Assembly (NCBI GenBank): GCA_003514385.1
Contig: DOQR01000004.1
Coordinates: forward strand, 522,995-586,994
Source of the DNA: Oscillospiraceae bacterium
GTDB lineage: Bacteria > Bacillota > Clostridia > Oscillospirales > Acutalibacteraceae
DNA: 64,000 bases
Direction of reading: 5' to 3'
Part shown: piece by piece, positions 1 through 8,067 of the stretch
How positions within the stretch are numbered: position 1 is the stretch's first letter
How the letters are laid out: each line of letters opens with the position of its first letter
The notes under the pieces: generated by a model
What the model was told of the DNA's origin: nothing
The model's input: only the letters and a program-made list of their open reading frames with translations
Databases searched by the model: none
Translations under genes and position numbers: made by a program

Positions 1-129
1 TCCGCCGCCGGGAATAACCAAAACCGCCGGGCGGTCGGTCATATTCGGCATTTCTTTTGATGTATCGAGCAGATACGCGGTGAGCGTCGCCCCGGGATTG
101 CTTTTGAGTTCCAGCTTTTCAACCGTCAT
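1..129 (-). CDS. alpha/beta-hydrolase (esterase-like), N-terminal fragment
   Basis: The start codon is at 129 and the gene runs off the left edge, so only about 43 residues are visible. They start MTVEKLELKSNP and end in PAVLVIPGGG. The GGG after a hydrophobic strand is the oxyanion-hole loop typical of small acetyl-esterase or dienelactone-hydrolase-like alpha/beta hydrolases. A good ribosome binding site (GAGGAGGAATATC) precedes the ATG. The start is 11 bp after the stop of the GH38 gene, so the two are probably co-transcribed and the product may deacetylate sugars for that enzyme. The catalytic Ser, Asp and His lie outside the window, so the exact family is uncertain. Confidence 0.7.
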   Translation of the reverse strand, partial: MTVEKLELKSNPGATLTAYLLDTSKEMPNMTDRPAVLVIPGGG

Positions 130-140
130 GATATTCCTCC

Positions 141-3100
141 TCAGTAAGTGACCTTGAGGGTCTTTATCTCGAAGGGTCTGAACTGAAGTTTCGCGGGCGC
201 AGTGTTCTCGACTTCGCCCTGCTCCTCTTCAAGCATGTTGGTTATCTTCACGCTCTTTGCGCCGTCGAAGAAGCTGACTTTTGCGTTGGTGAAGGTGCCC
301 TCCGCCTCATACATACGAACTATGAATGCACGCTGAGCATCCTCGCAGGGCTTGACAGCCTCGACAAATATATTGTCGGCGTCGATGCTCATGAGCTTCT
401 GAGCCGAATATTCGCCGGCAGTCACCGCGGCGGGAACATTGAGCTCATATGCCGGGCGGATAACGCTCTCGGCATCGAAGCCGCTGTCATGCGGCAGGAA
501 CGAATAGACGCAGTGGTGAACGCCTCTGTCGCCCTTGAAATCGGGGCGCAAGCCGCCCTTGTGCAGGGACAGGCGCAGCTTGCCGCCGTTGACACTGATG
601 CCGTACTTGCTGTCGTTAAGAACAGCGACGCCGAAACGGGTCTCGGAGAGGTCGGTATATTTATGGTTGAGCACCTCGAACTTCGCCTTTTCAACGCTGT
701 TGTTGCGGGTGGTCGGGCGCTTGACATTGCCGAACTGGACATCGAAGCGGGCGAACTCCTGCCTGACAGAAGTATCGAACGCAGTCTTGAGGAAGCGGTG
801 GTTATCCTGCCAATCCATGACGGTGTCGAAGCGCACCTCGGCGCTGTCCGCAAAGAATATCATATCCTGCGTAACGGTCGATTTGCCGCTTATCGCATAC
901 TTGCTGCGGATAACAAATGCGACGGAGCCGTTCGAAACGACCTCGCGGCTGACAAGCTTCGAGACATCCTCAAACTTCATCTCGATATCGGCGTCAACAT
1001 CCCAGTTATCCCACTCGGACGGGAAATCTTCCGCCATGATGAAAGTGTTGAGATTATATCCATCGCCGCAGATCTCGCGGTCGGCGCGCTTATCGACAAA
1101 AGAAGAAATCGTGCCGTTATCCGCAAACTTGACGGACGCGAACGGAGTCTCAAGGCTGTTATCATCAAGGCTGAACACGCTGTTTTCTTCGGGCTTGCCG
1201 TCGACAAGCTTGAGGGTGATGCTCGAAAATGCCGGGACGGTCACGCCGCCGACCATGAGCTTTTTGTTGCCTCTGACATCGGTGTAGACCTGCTGTCTGT
1301 AGCCGCCGTCAACTATCTTGCCGCTGTAGTCGAGAACAATGACGTCGGAGCGGTCAAAAGAAAGGGTGTTCGTGACGGTCACGCAGTCCTCCTTGTCGCT
1401 CTGAGCGAGCTCTTTGACAAGATCGCGGGCGCGGGTTATGAGCGCGGTAGTCATGGCGCGGGACTCCTCATGGGCGCGCGGGATGCAGGTGCCGGGGAGG
1501 ATATCGTGGAACTGGTTGACGAGCAGCTTCTCATAGAGCGGAGCGATATCCGCGCTGTCCGCCGTCTTATTGTTCTTCACTGCGTCGTTTACGGTAAATA
1601 TTTCAAGGTCTCTGAGTGCGAACTCAGCCTTGCGGTTGTTGCGCTTTATGACATGCTGGTTTGTGAGCGTGCCGCGGTGCAGCTCAAGATAGAGCTCACC
1701 TGCGTATGTATCGGGCTCGACCGCGTCTCTCTCAATCTCTTTCATTGCCTCGCCGACAAGCTTGTGCTCGGACTTCGGGCAGCCGTTCAAGTCGGCGCAG
1801 CGTTTTGCCGCCTCGATCATCTCGAACTGCGGTCCGCCGCCGCCGTCTCCGTAGCCGTAGGAGATAACGCGGGTGTCGGTGACGCGCTTATCTTTGATGC
1901 ACGAATGGTTGTTCGAGGGAGTACCCGCGACATAGGTCATGAGATCCTCGGCATCGGGCCAGATGTGGGTGCGGTTGAAATGGGTGAACACCTTTGTGCC
2001 GTCGATACCCTCCCAATAGAAAGTATCAAGCGGGAATGTGTTGGTGTCGTTCCAGTCAATTTTGGTTGTCAGGAAATAATCGACGCAGCAGCCTTTCATT
2101 ATCTGCGGGATAGCCGCGCTGTAGCCGAAGGTATCGGGCAGCCAGAAGCAGTTCGAGGTGAAATCGAAATATTTTCTCGTGAATCTCTGACCCCAGAGGA
2201 ACTGTCTGACCATCGACTCGCCGGAGGTTATGTTGCAGTCGCACTCGACCCACACGCCGCCGTTGGGCTCGTATCTGCCCTCTTTGACCTTCTGCTGAAT
2301 GCGCGCGAAGAGGTCGGGATATTTGCGGCGCAGGAAGTCGCTGTGGCACGATGAGCTCTGGATAAATTTATATTCCGGATACTCGTCCATGAGCGCAAGC
2401 TGGTTTGCATAGGTGCGCGCGCACTTCTTGACTGTCTCGCCGACATGCCAGAGCCACGCGGTGTCCATATGCGAATGTCCGATGAGCGCAGCCTTCGGTG
2501 CATCGTCGCTGTTTTTGACGGAGAGTGCTTTTTTAAGATAGGGCTTCGCTCTCTCGAGAGCTGCCATGAACTCGTCACGGTCAACATCGTCGGGTGACTG
2601 ATATATCTCTTTGAATACTTTTTCAAGCTCGTTTATAACGGAAGCGCGTCTGAAAGAGCTCTCCGGCAGGTTCTTGACGAGCTGAACGAGGGTGCGCAGA
2701 TCGAAATAGAACTCCTGGATAGCATAGTTCTTGACGCAGATATCAATGCCCTCATATGAGAAATCATAGGTGAGCAGAGGGTTGTTCTCGGTCGGGTGGC
2801 AGCCCTTATAAGAATGGCCCGCGTAATATTCGAGGTCGATGGCTATCTTCTCGCCTGCCTTTGCGTCCTTTTTGAGCAGGTCGCAGTAGTGGTTGCCGTG
2901 GCCGGTGAAAACTATCTTCGTGCTGAAGTTGCCGTAGGGCACTCCGTCAACCCAGAGGGTTCCCTCGTAGCCCGAGATGTGCGGGCGGATAAAAATATCT
3001 TTTCCGCCGAGTCCGTCGGGGACGACAAAATCGGTCTTGAACCAGCAATAGCCGAACTCCTCACCCCATTTGTAGCCCTTTTCGATGGGGTCAAAAAGGC

Positions 3101-3251
3101 TGTCCTCCGGGATGCAGTGGAAACGCTCGAGGGTTGCGAACGCGCTCACGGGGCCCGGCTCGCCGACTTTTTCAAAAATCATCGGCTCGATGATATCGAC
3201 AAAGCGCTCAAGCTTTCTAAGCATTCTGTCGGTCTGTTTTAAATCCAGCAT
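141..3251 (-). CDS. GH38 alpha-mannosidase
   Basis: The 1036-residue protein hydrolyses terminal alpha-mannosides and is probably cytoplasmic, since no signal peptide is seen. Residues 1-250 form the N-terminal beta/helical part. The GH38 catalytic domain begins near 255 with GHSHMDTAWLW, where His261 and Asp263 match the zinc ligands of the family. WLPDTFGY near 370 carries the predicted nucleophile Asp373. The central three-helix bundle and C-terminal beta domains follow, and the length is usual for the family. The ATG is preceded by GGAGAG at good spacing. The downstream esterase suggests joint use of mannose-containing glycans. Family assignment is firm; the preferred linkage cannot be read from sequence. 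Confidence 0.93.
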   Translation of the reverse strand: MLDLKQTDRMLRKLERFVDIIEPMIFEKVGEPGPVSAFATLERFHCIPEDSLFDPIEKGYKWGEEFGYCWFKTDFVVPDGLGGKDIFIRPHISGYEGTLWVDGVPYGNFSTKIVFTGHGNHYCDLLKKDAKAGEKIAIDLEYYAGHSYKGCHPTENNPLLTYDFSYEGIDICVKNYAIQEFYFDLRTLVQLVKNLPESSFRRASVINELEKVFKEIYQSPDDVDRDEFMAALERAKPYLKKALSVKNSDDAPKAALIGHSHMDTAWLWHVGETVKKCARTYANQLALMDEYPEYKFIQSSSCHSDFLRRKYPDLFARIQQKVKEGRYEPNGGVWVECDCNITSGESMVRQFLWGQRFTRKYFDFTSNCFWLPDTFGYSAAIPQIMKGCCVDYFLTTKIDWNDTNTFPLDTFYWEGIDGTKVFTHFNRTHIWPDAEDLMTYVAGTPSNNHSCIKDKRVTDTRVISYGYGDGGGGPQFEMIEAAKRCADLNGCPKSEHKLVGEAMKEIERDAVEPDTYAGELYLELHRGTLTNQHVIKRNNRKAEFALRDLEIFTVNDAVKNNKTADSADIAPLYEKLLVNQFHDILPGTCIPRAHEESRAMTTALITRARDLVKELAQSDKEDCVTVTNTLSFDRSDVIVLDYSGKIVDGGYRQQVYTDVRGNKKLMVGGVTVPAFSSITLKLVDGKPEENSVFSLDDNSLETPFASVKFADNGTISSFVDKRADREICGDGYNLNTFIMAEDFPSEWDNWDVDADIEMKFEDVSKLVSREVVSNGSVAFVIRSKYAISGKSTVTQDMIFFADSAEVRFDTVMDWQDNHRFLKTAFDTSVRQEFARFDVQFGNVKRPTTRNNSVEKAKFEVLNHKYTDLSETRFGVAVLNDSKYGISVNGGKLRLSLHKGGLRPDFKGDRGVHHCVYSFLPHDSGFDAESVIRPAYELNVPAAVTAGEYSAQKLMSIDADNIFVEAVKPCEDAQRAFIVRMYEAEGTFTNAKVSFFDGAKSVKITNMLEEEQGEVENTAPAKLQFRPFEIKTLKVTY

Positions 3252-3369
3252 ATTCTTCTCTCCAAAATATATTTTTCCGCCGTGCGGACATTTGACTTAT
3301 ATAATATGTAACAGTATACCGCAAGAGTGTTGCATCTGCAAGCATTTTTGAAGAGAAAAGAAGCAAAAA

Positions 3370-3403
3370 AGCCGCCGCAGAGATGTTTTCCCCGCGGCGG
3401 CTC
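3370..3403 (-). terminator. rho-independent terminator of the phage-like operon
   Basis: A GC-rich hairpin (GCCGCCGC paired with GCGGCGGC around a 15-nt loop) is followed on the minus strand by a run of six T. It sits downstream of the holin and the small ORF and would end the late transcript. Confidence 0.8.
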
Positions 3404-3411
3404 GTGTTATT

Positions 3412-3480
3412 TCAGCGAAGTTCTAAGATGCGGCATATCGCAGCTAAAACCGCCGCGAGATAAAGCCCGAAGATATTCAT
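3412..3480 (-). CDS. possible 22-residue hydrophobic peptide
   Basis: An ATG five bases after the holin stop opens a 22-codon frame with hydrophobic core IFGLYLAAVLAAI and a C-terminal basic/acidic end (CRILELR). It would be one membrane-spanning helix. It is the last possible gene before the operon terminator. No clear ribosome binding site is seen, so it would depend on coupling to the holin gene. It could equally be chance. Confidence 0.3.
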   Translation of the reverse strand: MNIFGLYLAAVLAAICRILELR

Positions 3481-3484
3481 TATA

Positions 3485-3775
3485 TTATAGAGAAGTGCCG
3501 TTATCATCTTCGCCCTCCGCTATGCGCTGTTCGTGCATGAATTTGTCCGCTTCGATGGCGGCAGAAGTGAAGCTGTTGTTCTTCCAATAGCTCACAGCGC
3601 CGACAATGAATGTGAATATCAAACTTATTATTGTATATAGCTCGCTGTATTCGACGCTGACCGGTGTTTTTCCGAATGCGGTCAGCGCCACATTGACTAT
3701 TGACACAAGAGACAAAATACCTCTGACCCACGTGCCGACCGATATTTTTGTTATATTTTCAAAAAGCTTCTTCAT
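3485..3775 (-). CDS. phage holin (SPP1-holin-like)
   Basis: This 96-residue protein has two hydrophobic segments, near 13-35 and 45-65, with the second ending FTFIVGAVSYWKNNSFT. A charged, acidic C-terminus follows. Size, topology and the motif around YWKNNSFT fit SPP1-type phage holins, which make membrane lesions that let the endolysin reach peptidoglycan. It is next to an XhlA-like protein and an amidase, so this is a standard three-gene lysis cassette. Confidence rests on topology and context more than on catalytic motifs, which holins lack. Confidence 0.85.
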   Translation of the reverse strand: MKKLFENITKISVGTWVRGILSLVSIVNVALTAFGKTPVSVEYSELYTIISLIFTFIVGAVSYWKNNSFTSAAIEADKFMHEQRIAEGEDDNGTSL

Positions 3776-3786
3776 GAAAATCCCCC

Positions 3787-4005
3787 TTATTTTCTGCGCG
3801 TGATATCATCTATGCGCCTGTGCGCGGATTTTATCGAATCCTCTGCCGCCGCCATGCGCTCAACGAGATTATTGTGCTTGTCGACCCGCTTTTCGAGCTG
3901 CGCGATGCGGTAATTCGTCAGCCTGTTCGACGCGAGTATGCCGCCGAGCGAGCCGATGAGCGTACCCGCCGCCGAGAGCAGTGCCACAGTTATTTCTGCG
4001 TTCAT
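3787..4005 (-). CDS. XhlA-like small coiled-coil membrane lysis protein
   Basis: The ATG at 4005 is chosen because a perfect TCGAGGAGGTG precedes it; a longer frame to 4176 would only read antisense-like sequence through the amidase gene. The 72-residue product has one N-terminal hydrophobic segment (VALLSAAGTLIGSLGGILAS) followed by a charged helix (IAQLEKRVDKHNNLVERM) predicted to form a coiled coil. Such small anchor-plus-coil proteins (XhlA or haemolysin-like) usually pair with a holin in phage lysis cassettes. The gene begins 1 bp after the amidase stop. Confidence 0.75.
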   Translation of the reverse strand: MNAEITVALLSAAGTLIGSLGGILASNRLTNYRIAQLEKRVDKHNNLVERMAAAEDSIKSAHRRIDDITRRK

Positions 4006-4006
4006 C

Positions 4007-4984
4007 TCACACCTCCTCGAGACTGCCGACCGCGACCCAGCTCGAAATATCGCCGAGCAGGGCTTCGAGCGTGCCGCGGTTCTGCTGAACTTTTGTGACG
4101 GTGTGCTTTTTCGGCGAGAGCTGTGAATCCGGCACGCGTTTTCCGCGCGCCGAGGTGCAGCCGCCGTAGACGGCACCGGGCTTTATAAAAACAACGCTCC
4201 CGACCGAAACTGACGGTCTCGCCGCGAGTTTCAAGTCAGAGAGCCTGACCCAAGAGTTTATCTCCTTGAGCAGCGCGCGGCTCGGCTCAACTTTTGCGAC
4301 GGTATGCGTTCTGAGCTTCACCCACGACGGAACGCGCTGACCCGTGGCATAGTTTTTGCCTGTGATTTTCACGCGGTCGCCCGCTCTGATATCGGCGGAC
4401 TGCGCGACTTTTTGCGGTTTGTTTTTTACGCAAAGCCTGTAAAATTCGGCTATCGACGCGGCAATCGATTCGCCGCACTTTTTCTGTCCCGCTTCCGTTT
4501 CGACATTCTTTCTGTCCGAAGAGCTGTCTATGAACACGGTCTCGATGAGCAGACTGCGGCACCCGACCGAGCGGACGAAACCGAAATAATCGCCGCCTGC
4601 GGAATTGAGCTTCGTTTTAGCTCCCCTGTCGCGCAGTGAAAATGTTTTCGCAATGCCCGCGCTTATCTTCGCGGCGAGCTTTTTGCCGTCCTCGTCGGCG
4701 TGTTTATAATAGACCTCGCTCCCCGTTCCGCCGCCTGCATTCAGATGAATCTCGGCAGCCAGATCGAAGTTCTCGCGGTTGACATAAGCTATCCTGTCCG
4801 TCAGATACATATCGGCATCGTAGTTTATGAGCACGGCGTCGCAGCCGTAATTTTTGAGCGCTTCGGCGATATAAAAGCCAATCTTTCGCGCTATGCGAAA
4901 CTCGTGGAAGCCTCCGCCAACCGCGCCGCTGTCATAGCCGCCGCCCGCCGATTTTCCGTGACCCACGGATATACAAATTCTCAC
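4007..4984 (-). CDS. N-acetylmuramoyl-L-alanine amidase (endolysin)
   Basis: The start is taken as GTG at 4984, overlapping the upstream TGA (GTGA), because GAGGAGGTG lies just upstream and the product then begins directly with the amidase strand RICISVGHG. Residues 1-180 form an Amidase_3 domain, with zinc-ligand motifs SVGHGKSAGGG, AEIHLNA and LLIETVF. Residues from about 205 to the end contain two related beta modules (GDRVKITGKNYATGQ...; GSVVFIKPGAVYGG...) that look like SH3-type wall-binding repeats, each ending in SW plus a short acidic tail. It cleaves the peptide-sugar amide bond of peptidoglycan and serves phage lysis together with the adjacent holin. Confidence 0.9.
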   Translation of the reverse strand: MRICISVGHGKSAGGGYDSGAVGGGFHEFRIARKIGFYIAEALKNYGCDAVLINYDADMYLTDRIAYVNRENFDLAAEIHLNAGGGTGSEVYYKHADEDGKKLAAKISAGIAKTFSLRDRGAKTKLNSAGGDYFGFVRSVGCRSLLIETVFIDSSSDRKNVETEAGQKKCGESIAASIAEFYRLCVKNKPQKVAQSADIRAGDRVKITGKNYATGQRVPSWVKLRTHTVAKVEPSRALLKEINSWVRLSDLKLAARPSVSVGSVVFIKPGAVYGGCTSARGKRVPDSQLSPKKHTVTKVQQNRGTLEALLGDISSWVAVGSLEEV

Positions 4985-5409
4985 TCTCGCACCTCCTCGA
5001 AATAAATGCCCACAAGCTGCGACGGCAGATAGTGCATGACCGTGCCCTCGCCGCCGCTGTCGTCTCTTGTGCATCTGTAAATTTTGCCGCCGTCGAGATA
5101 GTACTTGTCTTTAAAATACCTCATGCCCTCGGCGGCGGTTATCGGGTTGTCTATCGTGCCATCTTCATCTGCCGTCACACGCTCCCAGTGCGCGGGAGTC
5201 ACGCTCGGTCTCCATGTGGGATTGGCGGATATTGCGTTGTAGCAGCGGTAGAGATTATCGCCGTCGCGCACCCTGTCGCCGATCGAGTAATCCTTTTCGC
5301 CGCTCCACAGTGCAAACAAATCGACACTCGTCAGAGCCTCGGCGTTTGTCAGCTTCGCGGCGGCTCTTGTTATCATCTCGCGGAAGCGTTTTGCCTGCGT
5401 CCTCGTCAT
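4981..5409 (-). CDS. phage tail/fibre protein with CBM5/12-like chitin-binding fold
   Basis: This is a 142-residue protein. Residues 30-80 contain WSGEKDYSIGDRVRDGDN followed by LYRCYNA and then PAHWERV, the aromatic and glycine pattern of carbohydrate-binding module family 5/12. A second, weaker copy may lie in the C-terminal half (DKYYLDGGKIYRCTRD). Such modules are common on Clostridia phage tail tips and probably contact cell-wall sugars. It overlaps both neighbours by 4 bp, so translation is coupled. The exact structural position (fibre, tip or particle surface) is inferred. Confidence 0.7.
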   Translation of the reverse strand: MTRTQAKRFREMITRAAAKLTNAEALTSVDLFALWSGEKDYSIGDRVRDGDNLYRCYNAISANPTWRPSVTPAHWERVTADEDGTIDNPITAAEGMRYFKDKYYLDGGKIYRCTRDDSGGEGTVMHYLPSQLVGIYFEEVRE

Positions 5410-5693
5410 ATATCCGCGCCTCCCGTAATTATTTCAAGCGCCTCGAAGTCGGAAATAAGATCGTCATTCTGCGGCACTTCGTTCCAATGCTGAATTATCG
5501 TGTCGTCGGTCTGAATCCAATCTGCCGCATAAATTTTGCCATCAGACGGATAATCTGCAAATTCAACGGGCTTATAGCCGTTGGCGAGATACACCCGCGG
5601 GTCATTTGTAAAAACATCCCAGCCATCGGTTTTAAGCGGCGTCGGAGCAATATATAACGCTCCGTTTTTTAATTTACCGTACAATCCTGTCAC
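5406..5693 (-). CDS. small phage structural/fibre-associated protein, unknown
   Basis: The 95-residue product is not recognised as a defined family. It is rich in Trp, Tyr and Asp (DGWDVFTNDPRVYLANG, IYAADWIQTDD), without signal peptide or membrane segment. This composition and the 4-bp overlaps with the LRR and CBM genes on either side suggest a component or chaperone of the host-recognition apparatus. Similar short proteins occur in fibre regions of Gram-positive phages, but no function can be assigned. Confidence 0.6.
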   Translation of the reverse strand: MTGLYGKLKNGALYIAPTPLKTDGWDVFTNDPRVYLANGYKPVEFADYPSDGKIYAADWIQTDDTIIQHWNEVPQNDDLISDFEALEIITGGADI

Positions 5694-6355
5694 CCCTCCG
5701 AATATTCACTGATACCTTTTATCTTCGCCGACAGCGCCGCCCAATTCGAATCGGCCTTATAACTGTCAACAAGGTTATCCGGCACATAAATATACCCCGT
5801 GCCCGATGCTATCTTGCTTCCGCGCAGCGCAACCGAAATGTCGGATATCACACAAACGGACGGAGTGCGGATAATGAGCGTTTCAAGGTGTTGACAGTCG
5901 GTAAACGCCGTTCGGTTTATATTTGTTACCGCCGCAAAATCGGCTGTCCGAATTGCCGAGCTGCGAAAGGCATTATTAGGCAAAGCCGTAACAAGAGGTA
6001 GGTTTGCAGATGTCAGATATGTCGCCACATGAAAACACCCGTCTCCTATTGTTGTCACCAAAGGGAAATCAGCTTGTTGTATTGCAGAGTTTGTAAAAAC
6101 CCCGCTTCCCAAATCGGTGGCCTTGGGAAGATTTATTGTCTGTAAGCGATTGCACGACTCAAAAGCATTTCGTTTAACTTGAGTAACATTCGGCAAATCA
6201 ATCGCTGTAAGAGCATTGCATCCTAAAAATGCGCACGCTCCGACCGTCGTTATACGGTCGTTTGAATATGCGCCCGATATAGTACGCTGGATTATTGCAT
6301 CCTCGCAAGACATCGGGATATCCGCATCCTGCTGCATCAAAAGTCTTCTGCTCAT
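5690..6355 (-). CDS. BspA-type leucine-rich-repeat (LRR_5) protein in phage host-recognition block
   Basis: The 221-residue protein has a short N-terminus and then about five BspA/TpLRR repeats of roughly 23 residues from about residue 35 to 170, with the pattern I..VGA.AF.GC..L..IDLP. Examples are ITTVGACAFLGCNALTAIDL and LQTINLPKAT. A short C-terminal cap (SGTGYIYVPDNLVDSYKA) is typical of this repeat class. There is no signal peptide or anchor. BspA-like LRRs mediate surface adhesion in gut bacteria; here, between a baseplate-like protein and CBM proteins, a receptor-binding role is inferred. It overlaps both neighbours by 4 bp. Confidence 0.85.
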   Translation of the reverse strand: MSRRLLMQQDADIPMSCEDAIIQRTISGAYSNDRITTVGACAFLGCNALTAIDLPNVTQVKRNAFESCNRLQTINLPKATDLGSGVFTNSAIQQADFPLVTTIGDGCFHVATYLTSANLPLVTALPNNAFRSSAIRTADFAAVTNINRTAFTDCQHLETLIIRTPSVCVISDISVALRGSKIASGTGYIYVPDNLVDSYKADSNWAALSAKIKGISEYSEG

Positions 6356-7164
6356 GCGTTGTCACCAACCTTCTGTGCAACTATCACGCCGTCCTTTACA
6401 CTTATCTCCCAAGTTTCGCCGTTTTGAAACGCCGGAACACTGCCGATATACTTCGTGCCTGCAGGCAGCGATACGGTGATATCGCCGCTTGCCGCGAAGC
6501 TCAGGCGCATCCAGCACTCGAATTTCTCATCCTCCGGGTATCGAACCGTCAGCGTCCGAAGTTCCGTCATGCGATATTCCGCGTTGTCGGCGAGCGTTGC
6601 GGACACCTGTGCGGTGCTGTAGGTATATTGGGTAAGCGAAGCCCGCGGAGTAAAGCCAAGGGAATTTATTATGACTGCCTTTAAATCGGTCGTCCCGCCG
6701 AACAAGGCTTTTAAATCCCGCATACTCTCCACTGCGGCGGCGAGTTCGGGCAGGATGCCGCACTCCTCTTCAAGCTCGCCGTCAATACCCATAACAGACG
6801 GCTCAAAGCCGAGAGTGAACACAGCGGACTTTGTTATTCTCGTCACCTCAAGTTCGTTGCGCTTATGCGCCTCGACCTGAACGGTAAGTTCGCCCGTTGA
6901 CGTCAGTGCCTCGGGCAGAGGGCAATATATAACACCGCCGGTGACATAGGCGGGAGTGCTGTTTGCTCCGCTGATAATATTTGACACGATGCGGCGGCTC
7001 AGCCCGTAGACATCGAAGCTCAGAAGATAATACGAAGCATCCGTTTTCAGCTCGTCGTTGAGCGTGATACAAAGCCGCGACGCATTATGCTCCCCGCAAA
7101 AACAGAACGGCTCTTCAATCTGAGCCGTCCCGTCCGAAAGTATTTTTATTTTTATATCTCTCAT
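6352..7164 (-). CDS. phage baseplate upper protein (BppU)-like
   Basis: This 270-residue protein has an N-terminal beta-rich domain of about 120 residues, starting IKIKILSDGTAQIEEP, with features of the BppU/DUF2479-type N-terminus that connects receptor-binding parts to phage baseplates. A helical linker (ELAAAVESMRDLKALFGG) and a C-terminal beta domain (about 165-270) follow. It sits at the head of the fibre block and is translationally coupled to its neighbours. Family assignment is by pattern and position, so the baseplate role is an inference, notable because no other tail protein is present. Confidence 0.65.
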   Translation of the reverse strand: MRDIKIKILSDGTAQIEEPFCFCGEHNASRLCITLNDELKTDASYYLLSFDVYGLSRRIVSNIISGANSTPAYVTGGVIYCPLPEALTSTGELTVQVEAHKRNELEVTRITKSAVFTLGFEPSVMGIDGELEEECGILPELAAAVESMRDLKALFGGTTDLKAVIINSLGFTPRASLTQYTYSTAQVSATLADNAEYRMTELRTLTVRYPEDEKFECWMRLSFAASGDITVSLPAGTKYIGSVPAFQNGETWEISVKDGVIVAQKVGDNA

Positions 7165-7397
7165 CTGTTTTCCTCCCCGGAATAGTTGTCCTTGAGATAA
7201 TTTGCCGTTTCCAGAACATCCCTGCGCTCTCTATAGAGCACATTGAGCAGAGTTTTTATCTTATATGCCTCGTCGCTCGTCTCGGGATTCGGCAGAGCCG
7301 AAAGCTGCTTTCTTTTCTTTGCTATGATCCCGTCGAGCACCTGCGCCTGCTCGAAATATTCGTCGGCAAGCTGTGAAAGAGTTCTGTTGAAAGTCAT
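7161..7397 (-). CDS. small helical coiled-coil protein, unknown
   Basis: The 78-residue product is almost entirely charged helix (LADEYFEQAQVLDGIIAKKR ... VLYRERRDVLETANYLKD) with no membrane segment or metal motif. It overlaps the regulator upstream and the BppU-like gene downstream by 4 bp each. It may be a small regulator partner or an assembly chaperone. Comparable short helical proteins occur in Clostridia prophages next to the same type of regulator, but no function is established here. Confidence 0.6.
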   Translation of the reverse strand: MTFNRTLSQLADEYFEQAQVLDGIIAKKRKQLSALPNPETSDEAYKIKTLLNVLYRERRDVLETANYLKDNYSGEENR

Positions 7398-8026
7398 TTG
7401 TCTTCTCCCTTCAAAAGATAGTCAACCGTTGTGTCGAAAAATCCGGCAAGCTGTGCGAGCTGATGCAAAGTCGGCTCTTTTTCGCCGCTCTCGATCATTC
7501 TGAGCGTCCTCATCTGCATCCCGAGCGCATCGCAGAGCAGCTGTTCGCCTATGTTCTCGCTGCACCGAAGTTTCTTTATCCGTCCGCCCATGGTGTTCGG
7601 CTCATATCGCTTTGCCGCGCTCACGGCGAGCGCGCGCCTGACGGCTATCGGCAGGAAATCAACGGATTCTATATCATGCTGATACTTTACAGTGAAGCTC
7701 AGCGCGTCATATATTTTCCTCTGCGCCTTGTCGAGACACCGCGACACGCTCGACGGGCATACACCCAATTTCTGAGCTATCATAGATATCGTCGAGCCGT
7801 CAAACCAATATGCCTCCGTGACCTGTCTCTCGCGCGGCGTAAGCCTTGTTTTTATCACCTCGTCGGCGAGCGCAGACAGGTCAACATCCCTGCGCCGCCA
7901 CGCATAGTCGTCCGGCGATTCGCAGCCCGGGCAGTGAGATCCGCAGCAGACGCACATCGCCGCCCGCCGCTCTTCAGGAGTCGGAAACGAGAAATCCATC
8001 GCCGCCTCGACACTTCTTTTTGACAT
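7394..8026 (-). CDS. sigma-70 region-4-like / XRE fusion regulator
   Basis: The start is ATG 8026 because AAGGAG lies eight bases upstream; an earlier in-frame ATG at 8053 falls inside the operator. The 210-residue protein has a Cys-rich N-terminus (CVCCGSHCPGCES, possibly metal-binding), then a sigma-70 region-4-type helix-turn-helix at about 62-105 (LTPRERQVTEAYWFDG... IAQKLGVCPSSVSRCLDKA), and a C-terminal Cro/CI-type helix-turn-helix at about 150-205 (IGEQLLCDALGMQMRTLRMI, ending FDTTVDYLLKGED). Having both DNA-binding folds in one chain is unusual. It is the first gene after an SOS-type promoter and probably controls late expression of the phage-like element. Confidence 0.75.
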   Translation of the reverse strand: MSKRSVEAAMDFSFPTPEERRAAMCVCCGSHCPGCESPDDYAWRRRDVDLSALADEVIKTRLTPRERQVTEAYWFDGSTISMIAQKLGVCPSSVSRCLDKAQRKIYDALSFTVKYQHDIESVDFLPIAVRRALAVSAAKRYEPNTMGGRIKKLRCSENIGEQLLCDALGMQMRTLRMIESGEKEPTLHQLAQLAGFFDTTVDYLLKGEDK

Positions 8027-8046
8027 TTGCTCATCTCCTTGCTTTT

Positions 8047-8060
8047 CGAACATTTGTTCG
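8047..8060. promoter_or_regulatory. LexA (SOS) box
   Basis: CGAACATTTGTTCG is a perfect 14-bp palindrome that matches the Bacillus-type LexA consensus CGAACRNRYGTTYG at every position. It lies about 8-21 bases downstream of the predicted transcription start, where bound LexA would block the polymerase. It predicts induction of the downstream regulator and lysis genes on DNA damage. Confidence 0.85.
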
Positions 8061-8067
8061 TATCTTT

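Noticed and set aside
489-2354. Long plus-strand frame of over 600 codons opposite the GH38 gene
   Set aside because: It is the antisense of a strongly supported GH38 gene; its translation is rich in Val, Ala, Arg and Asp without domains, which is typical of antisense frames in GC3-rich genes.
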